Part shown: one piece after another, positions 12,171-23,400 of the stretch
How the letters are laid out: every line of letters starts with the position of its first letter
How positions within the stretch are numbered: position 1 is the stretch's first letter
NCBI RefSeq assembly: GCF_950023065.1
Contig: NC_088679.1
Location: 18,600,001-18,664,000 of the forward strand
Direction: 5' to 3'
Length of the DNA: 64,000 nucleotides
From: Planococcus citri
Lineage: Eukaryota > Arthropoda > Insecta > Hemiptera > Pseudococcidae
Notes under the pieces: model-generated
The model's database searches: none
What the model saw: the letters and a program-made list of their open reading frames with translations, nothing else
What the model was told of the DNA's origin: nothing
Made by a program: the position numbers and the translations under genes

Positions 12171-12418
12171 GAGGAGCTCATTGCAAAAGTAGCCCTTGTC
12201 ACATGAACTTTTAGACCCTTTTCACTCGATTGTACCTATTACCAACTGCGGAGATCATGTTGTAATGATGAAATGACCGTCAAGTTGGTCTACCCTGAGT
12301 AGCCCTGAGAGGAATTGCTTTATAGAGTTTACATTCATGATACTGGGTACGCTCAAGGGAGAGCATTGGAGATTGCATAGGTTCATGTGACAAGGGCTAC
12401 TTTTGCAATGAGCTCCTC
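12171..12418. mobile_element. 248-bp MITE with 38-bp perfect terminal inverted repeats
   Basis: The left end reads GAGGAGCTCATTGCAAAAGT and continues to about 12208. The right end (about 12381-12418) is its exact reverse complement. ATTT flanks both sides (12167-12170 and 12419-12422), a likely 4-bp target-site duplication. It has no coding capacity, and the superfamily cannot be assigned from the ends. Confidence 0.85.
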
Positions 12419-12804
12419 ATTTCATTTCCAATTTTTTCTTCACAGTCACAAGTCACAATTTTGAGGTTTTGTACTTTTGTTTTTGGATTTGGTTCTGATT
12501 CTGATTTTAGTGATTCTGAACAGAACCAGTTTTTTGTTTTTTTTTATCGGTTCTTTTCTCTTCTTTTTCGTTCTTTTTAATTTCAATTTTTTCTGTTCGT
12601 TTTATTGTATTTTTCAGGTGGAAGGGAGGGGGTTGCCAATTTTGTTTTTACTTTGTTTTCTGTTTTCTCTCTTCTTTACCTCCATCCCTTGATTTTTAAT
12701 TTTAATTTTTCTTTTCCTTTTCATTTTTTTTCTTTTTAATTTTTTTTTATGAAAAAAATTTGAAATTATATATTTGGCAACGTTGGAATTTTCAGTTGCT
12801 CTAG

Positions 12805-12816
12805 TCAGTGACGTCA
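12805..12816 (+). promoter_or_regulatory. Initiator overlapping a perfect CRE
   Basis: TCAGTGACGTCA combines an arthropod initiator (TCAGT, A at 12807) with the palindromic ATF/CREB site TGACGTCA (12809-12816). It lies 188 bp before the ATG of the small ORF at 12995, so it is a plausible promoter for it. Confidence 0.4.
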
Positions 12817-12994
12817 TATAATGGCGTGTTTGGTGTTTGTGTTATTCTGAGTGTTTTGTTTTCGGTTTTCGCGTTTATTCTCGCTCATTTTTCTACTTTT
12901 TCGTTTAAATATTTAAAAATTTGCGAAATTTTGCGTTCAACCTTCGTGAAATTTTTTCGGTACTTACTTCTGATTTGCGTGATGTTTTTATTTC

Positions 12995-13252
12995 ATGGAT
13001 AGTGTTTATAATGTCGATGTAGTGATCGAGTGGAAGTCGAATATTCACGTACCGGCATCAGTATCTTCAACCATCGAATCGATCCATCGAGCTATTCTCC
13101 AGTGTCAATCCTCAATCATGGAACCATACTCAATTTCGAATTACGTAAGTCCAATAGTAAGTCAATCGTACAAAAATAGTATCATTTTATTATCAAATAA
13201 GTACACAGACAGACAAAAAAGTATAGAAATCGAAGAAGAAGAAGACGAATAA
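12995..13252 (+). CDS. Small candidate gene, 85-aa acidic-tailed protein
   Basis: An ATG ORF begins MDSVYNVDVVIEWKSNIHVP and ends EIEEEEDE. I do not recognise the family. Support for a gene: a CRE/initiator about 190 bp upstream, composition less AT-biased than the surroundings, and poly(A) signals at 13292-13297 and 13296-13301. A caveat: TAC|GTAAGT at 13144/13145 is a perfect splice donor. The real protein could therefore leave this frame after MEPYSISNY, making the acidic tail intronic. The gene is tail-to-tail with deadpan (stop at 13390). The likely minus-strand poly(A) signal of deadpan (13186-13191) lies inside this ORF, so the two transcripts would overlap antisense. Confidence 0.4.
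   Translation: MDSVYNVDVVIEWKSNIHVPASVSSTIESIHRAILQCQSSIMEPYSISNYVSPIVSQSYKNSIILLSNKYTDRQKSIEIEEEEDE
13186..13191 (-). terminator. Possible poly(A) signal of deadpan
   Basis: TTTATT on the plus strand is AATAAA on the minus strand, about 200 bp past the deadpan stop codon. It implies a short 3' UTR overlapping the small plus-strand ORF. Confidence 0.35.
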
Positions 13253-13291
13253 AACACATAGGTACATTTTGATTTGAAATAATCACGAAAT

Positions 13292-13301
13292 AATAAATAA
13301 A
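13292..13301 (+). terminator. Overlapping AATAAA poly(A) signals, plus strand
   Basis: TAATAAATAAA gives AATAAA at 13292-13297 and 13296-13301, about 40 bp after the stop of the small ORF. Confidence 0.4.
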
Positions 13302-13389
13302 AATATGGTACATAAACGAATCAAAATTACAATTAAATAGGAAAATACTCTAAACAAGGTGCATATAAAACACCATCAATCAAAATATG

Positions 13390-14493
13390 CTACCAAGGCC
13401 TCCACATACCATCATTCTGATTCACGATCGATCCACCGGAATGGTTTGGTAACGCTATCGACGGTTTGTCTACATCGTTTTCTTTATCACAATCAATTTT
13501 TAATGCTTTCGTAGGTGGAATTGGTACATTACACGGAAGATCTTCAAGAGGTCTCTTTCGCATTACTCGAACTGGATCACTGCTCGATGGCGCTTCTTCG
13601 GTATCCTTTTTGATGGAAAAATCCAACGGACTCTTTCTAACCAGAGGCGATGAATTCTTAGACGGACTAGTCAAATCGTAGCATGGATCAGTGTAAACGG
13701 TGAGTGGTTTGAATAAATTTGATCGTTCACTTTGTAAAGCTAATCCGGTGTATTGATCTTTTTTGTATTGAGCATTCAGTTCAGTAACTGGTATCAGTAA
13801 TGATGAACTAGACGATGTGAATGATCCACTGGGTAGTATCGATTTACTCGGCGTACCAGGAGGTTTAAAAGTGCTACCGTCGTTGCTGGTTGATGATACT
13901 TCGGAATTTGAGTTATCTGTGCTGGTTTTCGGTTCGTCTTTCACCGTCGTAGTCGTCGTCGTTGTCGAATTACCGCTCGGTTTGACGTCTTTCGATACAG
14001 GAGTAAAAGCACTAGCATGGGAACGGTTATTGAGATCGAATGTGTTCGGGAATAATGAACTTAACGACGAAGAGTTGGGTAATAGAAGAGCTAGTTCGCC
14101 GGATGGTAATCGACTAGGGATTAATTGAAGTCCTGGAATGGCTTGGAATCGAGCTGCGTCGTTGTTATTCAGATCTTCGGTGTTGGGTATTCGTATATCG
14201 TTGGATATGTTGAAAGGATTAGCTACGGAGGGCGTTGCTGCTGGTTGCAGATTCGTTATACAGCTGGTCAAGTGTAATATTAATCGTTGTTTGACGCCGT
14301 TATCGATACCTTCTAAGCCACCAATGTAACGACTAACTTCGCCGGCGCATTCGTTGAATCCGGTCTTGAATTTGTGAACTACCGTCGGATCCGAGGCGAC
14401 CGCCGCTGATAGATGTTGTCGTTGAATAGATTGCAAATGTTTAACGGTCATCTCCAGAATGTCTGCTTTTTCCAGTTTGGTATGTCTGGCGGG
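13390..14493 (-). CDS. dpn: dpn exon 3: helix 2, Orange domain, tail, WRPW
   Basis: The acceptor (minus strand) is GTATTTCAG and the exon opens with PARHTKLEKADILEMTVKHL. The stop TAG (13392-13390) directly follows the codons for Trp-Arg-Pro-Trp. Overlapping plus-strand ORFs of 60-100 codons are shadows of this exon. Confidence 0.95.
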   Translation of the reverse strand, partial: PARHTKLEKADILEMTVKHLQSIQRQHLSAAVASDPTVVHKFKTGFNECAGEVSRYIGGLEGIDNGVKQRLILHLTSCITNLQPAATPSVANPFNISNDIRIPNTEDLNNNDAARFQAIPGLQLIPSRLPSGELALLLPNSSSLSSLFPNTFDLNNRSHASAFTPVSKDVKPSGNSTTTTTTTVKDEPKTSTDNSNSEVSSTSNDGSTFKPPGTPSKSILPSGSFTSSSSSLLIPVTELNAQYKKDQYTGLALQSERSNLFKPLTVYTDPCYDLTSPSKNSSPLVRKSPLDFSIKKDTEEAPSSSDPVRVMRKRPLEDLPCNVPIPPTKALKIDCDKENDVDKPSIALPNHSGGSIVNQNDGMWRPW

Positions 14494-17400
14494 CTGAAAT
14501 ACACAATAATCAATGGTAAAAGCGTGACATTTTTAATTTTTCAATCGACAAGTACCTATATATAGCTACGCGGCGGTGGCGGTCCCTAATTAAGCTGTAA
14601 TACTATGTACAGAGTACGAAAAAAAAAAAAAAAAATGGAGAATCAAAAGTGAATAAAAAATATTCCAGAGTGCAATAGCGATAATGCGCCGGTCGGAGTC
14701 GTTAAAACGGATACATTTTCATGGTTCACGGTTCGCTTATTTCTATGCTGGGAGATTTCTCTGGGAACTTGACCAATGTTAATACATCTGTGAAGATGTC
14801 TCTCTCTCTTTCACTCACTCACTCCTACAGCACCAACGCTTCCAGATCTAGGTGCCTCTTCTATATACCAAAACTAATCGCACTCAAATACGCCAACACT
14901 TGAAATCAAACCTAGCGAGGTATTCCAGTCCGCGATATTTTTTTTCCTACGAATTTATAAGAATTAGAATACAAGTAGGTACATGACGCTGGAAAGTACC
15001 TAAAGTGACAGATTCGATGAGTCGCCAGTTTTCCGCTTTGGCGTTACGAGTTTTTTCTCACTTGGCTGGAATTTATTCGGTGTGGAGATCGAAAAACTAG
15101 AAACAGGGTTCCGCCAGAGTGAATTTGTGTACGTGAAGGTAATTGCAGGTTCGTTTGGAGTTCGAGGTGGAATTTTTTTCTGTGTTTTTGAATTCGAAGA
15201 GTAATTTTTTTTAGAGAGAGGAATTGATTAATTGATGATTTTTTTCCCTTGTTTTAAGGTTAGGTTCGTTACTCGTTAGTGAGGATTTTTCGATTCGGCG
15301 CATTTCTCGGAGATACGTGGTTCTTATAGAAGATTGAACTGTGTTCAGAATGAAATTCTATCCTATGATGAAGTACAGGGTGATTCTGAAAGTTGTTTAT
15401 GGATAGTTAAAATACGATGGAGTATTTTTCAAATGTCAAGTTTTTCTCATGTCATTTGCATTTTTTTTTTTTTTTTTTTTTATACTTGAATTGACAACTA
15501 TTTTGAAGTACGAAAAAAAGGTCGTTTTAAAAATCAATGATAACATTATCAATTTTTATCTTTTTTTTTTTTTTTTGAAGAATTGTAAATTTTTTTAATT
15601 TGTAGAATTGCAGGATTGTTTGTATAAAGACTAGTTAACTACTTATAGTTAAGTATACCTACACCTAATTACGTCGACATATAAGGTTACATCAGTTTTT
15701 TTAATGGAAAAAATCATTAAAAAATTTTTGAAACTGAAAATTTCTGAAGAAAAAAAAATGCAAAAAACTAGCTAGTCAAGTTTTGAACTATGATAGTAAT
15801 TTTTAATAGTAAATAAAGGTTTTCTAGAAAATTTAAGGGTCACAGAAGTCTTTCTTGAAAATTATTCATAGATCAGTCATCACAAATTCTGAAAAAAATT
15901 TTTTGTCAATTTTGAAAGTGAAGTATTTCAATCTCAAAATCGGTTAAAAAATGTCAAATACAAGAGAAAAATTAATTCCTTCTTTTTTTTTTGGAAAACT
16001 ATTCCAAAGCACAACAAAAGGCAATGTTGCCAATTTTCTTCATTTTTTTGAAAAATTTGTTTTTTCATCAATTTGAAAGTGAAGTATTTTAATCGCATAA
16101 TCGGTTAAAAAATGTCCAAGTACAAGAGGAAAATTATTTCTTTTTTTTTGGAAAACTATTCCAAAGCACAACAAAAGGCAATGTTGCCAATTTTCATCTT
16201 TTTTTTTGAAAAATTTGTTCATTTTTTTCAATTTTTAGGAGTGAGTATGTGTGTGGAGATGAATAAAATTACATCCACAAGTACATAATTTTTATAATTC
16301 ATCAATTGAAAAATATTACTGCCAAAAAAAATGGATGCAAAAAAGTAGTATAAACTCTTTAAAATAATGCTGATTTGAAATATGTAGTAAAGGTTTTTTC
16401 TAAATTTGAGCCACAAAAGTCTATTTATCAGAAGCTTGAAAGTTACATTTAAAAATCAATCATCCTAAATTCTGAGAAACAAAATCAAATAAATTTGAAA
16501 TTGATGAATTAACTTTAAATTAATTAAGAGTGAGTAATTGAAGAAATAATCATTCAAAAATTTTCAGTGGAAGGGAGGACAGTGTCAAGTTACCACCCCC
16601 TGCCCCCTCCCACTCACCAGATGAAAATCCAATGGTGTTTTTGTAAATAAATCAAACTATTTTGTATCACTTAGGGGACTTATTTTAACCTTGAATAAAA
16701 AATTTCCAAAATTTTGTCGACATCACTTGGCTTTGGGCAAATACATACAACAATTTTCCTGGGTTTTTTCAGGTATAAAATTGAGTTTTTAAAATGAAAA
16801 ACCAAACATTTGTCAATAATTTTGTCCTCGAGCCTTGATTTCAAACATTTTTAATTTCCAACTTTCATGTTTTTTCACTTCAGATATTTTGAAAATTGAA
16901 AAGTGCAGCCTTGAAGTTCAATATCTTTCAAATAAAGTATGATGATTCAAAGTATTTTTTGAGCAGTTCTTTTTGAAAAAAATATCTTGTTTGAGCTGAA
17001 AATCAATTGAGATGAATTGAACTTATTCTTTCCATTCATTAGACAGAGTCGTTTGAAAATCACAAATTTTCAATTCTTTTTTATTTTATTTTTTTTCAAA
17101 TTTTGGATATTTTGAAAATGAAAAAGTGCAGACCTGAACTTCAATATCAAATTTCATATTAATAATCTGGTGTATCTTTTGAGTTGTTTTTTTTTTGTTG
17201 AAAATTTGGAAGAAATGTTCTTTTTTGAGCTGAAATTAATTTTGAGATGAATTAAACGTATTCTCTCCATTCATGTGATTGAGTCGTTTAAAAATCTAAA
17301 ATTTTCAATTTCTGATTTCATTTTTTTTTTCAAATTTTGGATATTTTGAAAATGAAAAAGTCAAACATATTAATAATCTGGTGTATTTTTTGAGTTGTTT

Positions 17401-20400
17401 TTTTTTTTTTGAAAATTTGGAAGAAATGCCCATTTTGAGCTGGAAATTAATTGAGATAGATTGAAGCTGTTTTCTCCGTTCATTATAGACAGCTAAAGTT
17501 GTTGTGAGCCAAAATGAGCCCAGAGCAATTATTGTCATTATGGCTCTTTTAGGTAAAAAATCAACTCGTTAAAAAAATGAATTTCAGACGCTCAAGTCAA
17601 CTTTTGGAGCTTGGGAGGATTTTTGAAAATCAGTTTTGAGTCAAAGTAAATAAAAAAATTGAAATTTTACTGATTCGAACCAAAAACCTGAAATTTAGTA
17701 GGTATCCTTTTTTAGCCCCCCCCCCCAAAAAAAAAACAACTATTGGAAACTGTCTCAAAATCGGTTCTGGGTCAAAGTCAGTAAAAAAATTGAAATTTTA
17801 CTGATCTGAACTAAAAATCTGAAATTTGATGTGTATCCTTTTTTTCTCCCTCCCCCCTCCCCAAAAAATCTAAGTATTGGAAACTGTTTCAAACTGTTTT
17901 GAGAAGTTCTCAAGTCTCCAGAATTTTTTGAAAATTGATATTTCTGCGAAATTTTACTCAATTGAATTGGGAAGCTAAAAATCTAGTTAGTACTTTACTT
18001 TACTTTCATCATGCTGAATTGCTGGATTGAGTGGAGGAGGTTTTGAGTAATTTTGGAGGTGCTATAATTTATTTAGACAACTTATTGAACATTTTTTTTG
18101 GAAAATAAGTATTTGTGTAATTTTGTTGATGAAATTTCAATTTCCAATGAAACGGTTTCCAATAATTTTTTCAACTGGGAGAGGGGTGTCACAGTTGGGT
18201 ACTTAGCAGATTTCAAGCCTTATAGCTCAATTTTGTTGAATTTTATTTTTTTGCCCTCTGATTGGTGAAAATTTCTCAAAACTTTAGAAATGAACTGAAA
18301 TTTTGATTTGTGAAGTAATATGTAGATATTTTTCCATGCATTTTCGATTTCTTTCGATTGAGATAACTCCTTTGTGGGGCTTCTAAAAGTTAATAGGTAT
18401 GTTGAAAAATACTTGATCAGAATTTTATAACTTGATATTTGATACAAAATGGTACTGATTATAGGCTGCGCAAGGATAGATGAATGATTCTAACTGATTG
18501 CAAATTTGGTAATTTGGAATTTGATTGTATAGCTGCAGATCATTTTGACCTGCTGCGACGTTTGATTTTTTTACAGTGTTTTTTCAAACGACCCCCCCCC
18601 CCCTCCCTACCCTTCTTTCTCTCTATCAAGAATGTGCATTGCAGAATTTTCAAACTAATTGAACGTCATCTTGGTTTTTATGGTGGTAAAGTTTATTTTG
18701 AAAGTGAGCGTCGTGATTGAAATGAACCTCTTCCAATTTTTCATTTTGTGCTTCAATTTTTTACACGGCTGTTGACATTTTTTTTTATTCTTCGGTGTAA
18801 ATTTTTGTAAAGTGGACGTGGTGATTGAAATGAATCTCCTTTAAATTTTTATTTTGTACCGGCTTCTGCTTCAATTTTATACACCGTTTTTGAAATTTTA
18901 CGTATTTTATTTAATTTTATTCCCCAGTATGGTTTTTTTTCCTCGAATTAACCAATTCCATTTACTGATAATTTTCGAATAATATAGGATCACCCTGTAC
19001 TTAGCATTCTGAACAGCTTAAGAACCGTATCGTATGTATTAACCAAATAGCAGGAAAAAAAATACCGAATCAACGACCATGAAATAGGTATTCTCGAGTA
19101 CTTACATCTTTATTGGTAGCATCCAGTATCAAAGTTTTCAATTCATTCAGACATTGGTTAATCCTCGCTCTTCGCCTTTTCTCCATAATCGGTTTATTAT
19201 TCTGTAACAGAAAAAAATACCACCGTCGTGTAAATAAATGCCTCAAGAATGTAGGTAACATACTCGTACCTCTCCTATCTCGATCATACTATAATATCAA
19301 ACACCACGTAGTATAAATATTTACCACATGTACATTACATATACTACTCGTATTTATATTATTAAAGGAGAAAAAAATCTTCCATCAATAACAGAACTAT
19401 GCACCTATTTATACCATATTACGTCGATCGAATCATTCGAATGACCACTAATGCTCAATTATACTTAGGTATAGAGGCGTATATCACGTTGAAAAGAAAA
19501 TAATAAATCTTATCCTTAGGGTTGTTAGTTGATACCTGTATCTTCAAGACGTATTAGATGCTTCTTTTTTTTTTGGCTACTTATTTACGTATTGGCATCT
19601 CCATGTTTGCCCCATCGATGGATAATAGGTTTGTAACCACAGGGGGGTTAGCAAGTATACAAGCTAGCAAATATTTCACTATACCTTAATCTCTCGTACG
19701 TTGGCAAACGATTAAATAGCACCCTACAGGAGATCACACTGAGGAATGATTAAAAAGAGAAAAGAAAATGAGACGAGCTTCTGTGGTATCATCTTTTTGT
19801 ATACATGTCTAATGGCGAGAACTTTATATTGGCATTGAGGAAACGTGTATGTGAAATGTCGATGGGAGTCAAAAAGAGAATCGATTAAGGGTGAAGGAAT
19901 TTCACATCGTCTAATGGAGCGTATCGAAGTATACAGATATTCCAGGAGGAAGTGGCGAATAAAGGTGAAGGATCTGGTTTTCAATGCTGGCGAAGTAACA
20001 AGTGTTCTGTAAATGGATTCGAAGACGGATTTCCTATTGTAAATTTTCAAGATGTATGCTCTTCAGAGGTTCAATAGTGTAACTATAACTTGTTGGAAAA
20101 GTAACCATGCGGGTCCACTTGGTAATTTGTTGACATATTTTTATTGCGATTATATCATTACACGAGTGTGAGCGTTATTTTCATTGTAATTAGTTCATAG
20201 GGGGGTACACGTCGTAGCTTATGAGAAGGAAATTTAACATATTGGCAAATATAATTTATCATCCGTGTGTACCAGATGGAATTATTAGTTACAAGGTACC
20301 TATGTAATTGAAGCGTGGGAGTGGTAAACGAATGCATCGGTTCAACTAGTTCAATGATCGTTCCCAACAAAATGGGATATTTTTGCGAATTTTTTTTCGC

Positions 20401-23400
20401 GAAAAATTATAGCATGTTGCAGTTCCCCTTTAGGATAAGCTTTTAATCTGGCCGCCAAATTGACTGCAATTATCGTATCAAAGTCCATAACCATATAATA
20501 CAGTATATAGGTACTTGTTGCATTGTATAATGGCGACGATGTCGGTGCATAAATTATGTACCTATTATGCATTTATACGACGACGTGAATCGATTGTAAC
20601 TGTATTAAAAAGAAATTACAGCTTGGAAAGTTGTATGATTTTTTTTCCACCTTTTTGACGAGGAACGAAGAAGGGAAATATTTTTATAATAAAGTTACAA
20701 ATCAAAAAGACGTGTAAAAAAATTCTTCGATGATTGACGTAAATGGGGCGTCAGCTAATCGTTATATACCGTACACTTAAAAAAGCGGTAAATAAAATTA
20801 TAAATTCATACGTCCTGCTCCCTCAGTGCAGCCAGAGCCACTTCTGTTGTGCCTTCGTATTGGTGTAGTAAAATTACCGTTATTTAAAGTGCCATCTATG
20901 TATATTATTGTCGGTGTATAAACCATAAAGAATTAATCCTGAAGCAACAAGCGACCCTTTTTTTCTCCTAGTTCAACGTCTGCAGGCAGGGTTGAAAGAA
21001 AAATCATAGGCTTTGTACCCTCTTGTTCTGCAGTGTAGGTCCAGGTACCTTACATCTCCCTTTACTATACGGCTACGATGCCAATGAACGTAAATACAGG
21101 GGGAATGAACGGGTGTTTTGTTATAGTGTGTAAAGTCATGGCTTGGTAATCGCCCTTAATTAGGTTAGAAGGGCAGGTTTTTTCTAAAGGTATCGGATGG
21201 TGGGATTTTTCTTTGCCTTTTTTTTTTCATCATCTACGGTTAGGAAGCGAAGGTATAAATGACGTGAGTATTGGGTTCGGGCGATTTTTTTTTTTTGGAG
21301 TTGTCGTGTTCCGTTATTTTTACCCAAGGGGTGGACGAATGTGTGATTAGAAGAGGAGATTTGGTTTTTGGCATTTTTTACCTTTTTTTTTGTATGGATG
21401 AGAGTTGGGTCAAGATGTGGAGAATAATGAAATATTCGTGGTTTTTTTCTTTTACCTTTTGTTGTATATTTTTTTACGTGTTGGAAATGGTTTCTGGTCA
21501 TTTTTTGGAGGGTTTGTTTGTTGCATTGAATGGATGTGAAAAATTTTAAATTGAAGAATGTCAGAATACATAAACTTATGCAGTAGTTGAACGATTTTTG
21601 TGATTTTTTTTAGCTTTGAAATGGTCAAATTTCATTCAGAGAGCTCAAGAAAGAAAAAAAACAGCAATTTGTCAAAAATTCCAAAAATGTGGATATTTTT
21701 AGTTTTGCAAGTAAAAAATGATTTTTTGAGAAAAATTTACCTACATGAATACATACCTAATATGTAATGTCAACAAAATGCTGTAGTGAAAGACGTAAAA
21801 AAGTGAAAAAAATAAAAATAAAAAAATTATGAAAAATTTTTGAAAAAAAAAATTGTTTATTTTTGATTTAAAGGCTGGAAATTTTTTATGAATTGGCAGC
21901 ACTGTTAGAATATGAGGCCAAGATCATTTTTTTCTGTAATAAATTTAACCGTGTCAATTTTTTAGATGCATCTTTAAAATTGAAAAAAAAATGATCACAA
22001 AATTAGATTTGAGATGTCAAATTACAAACATTCGTCACTCAACGCGAAAGAGTTGAAAATTTTGAGTTATGTTCGTCGCCTATTTTCCTCTCCCCTCTCT
22101 GAAGTATTTGAACACATGGATCTTCGAGTTTGTAGTCCACCCCCCCCCCCAAACCCACCACCAGAAGAAAAATCAGCGCCTTCAAAACTCTTCTCCCTCT
22201 CCTATAACGTCAACTTTCAGAATTGAACGCTCCAAATTTTCAGATACCATGGGAAAGAGGGATTTAACTAAAAATTTTGTAAAAAAATACCTACATAATA
22301 ATTTGAAAAAAAAATCTGTTATGTATGTCTCATAAATATTTCTTACATTTTTGTTTGTTATTGTTGTTATTGTGAGTCATTTGAGGGAAAAATTTTGAAA
22401 TTGAAATTAGATCTAATTACACATTTTTTCCTTTCGGATAATAATAGAGGGAGGTGGGTGGAAATTTCATTTTTTTTTTAAAGAAAAAAGTCCGAATTTT
22501 GGTTTTAAATTTGTTTGCGTGATAAATAGTTGAACACTTCAATTTATTGTGGCATTCTGAGTTGTGGGTGGAATGGGGAGGGGGGGTTGATATCAGATTG
22601 TCAGTAGACTTTTCATGTTCTGTCCATTTCACTTCCCCAAGTCCTTGATTACTCAAGAGGTTGTTCTTAAGTGATTAAAATTCGAAAAATTCAATGCCAG
22701 AAATTTAGTTTAATTGTTTTTCTATGTTTTTTGAAATCAGATATTAAACCTCCTGATTGGAAATTTCTTGGAAGGCAAATTGGCCTACATAATCGTTTGC
22801 TTCTCTCCGAAGAGGAGATGGGTGATAGGGAGGGAAATGTGGGCAGTGTTGATAATTTAGTCAATTTTTGATCACCAAGAGTACCTTAGAGTCAAACCCA
22901 GAATTCTCCACTTTTCACCATTTTGAGAAAAATGCAAAAAACTGATGAACGGTGGGAATGAGTAGTAGCAGGTTTCTGATCTCGCCTATATATATATTGC
23001 TTCGGGTAACAATCAAATTAACAAAAAAAATTTTTTTTTCAAGTCTTTCTATAGCAGTAATTCACGATACCATTTTGGAGAATTCTGGTTTTGACTCCAA
23101 GTCTGTAAAAAATATCGAAAATACACGAAAATGCATGATAAAATGAGGGATAATTCTAGATTCAAGTCTGTTGAAAGTATCTCAAATGAAAAAAAAAATT
23201 TTTTTGAAGTATTTTTTTCAAAGTTTGACTTGAACCCGGCACTTTGGACCCCCTAACCATCATGGTATCGAATAGAGTAAAATGTTGAATGGCAATTGAT
23301 GCGTACCTACTAACTGTACCCAAAACGACCATAATCTCATTTTTGAAAATTTTGGACATTTTTCGGAATTTGACTCGTACCCGGTACTTTGGACCCCCCT

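Larger units (their letters stand above)
14494..19105 (-). other. dpn: dpn intron 2 (4.6 kb)
   Basis: It contains several local duplications (15900-16215, about 16870-17460, 17628-17880) and an inverted pair of ACAGGGTGAT-bearing sequences (15319-15387 and 18986-19026). No nested gene is supported. Confidence 0.85.

Noticed and set aside
13466..14329. Plus-strand ORFs of 63-103 codons
   Set aside because: They are antisense shadows of deadpan exon 3, whose frame ends in WRPW.
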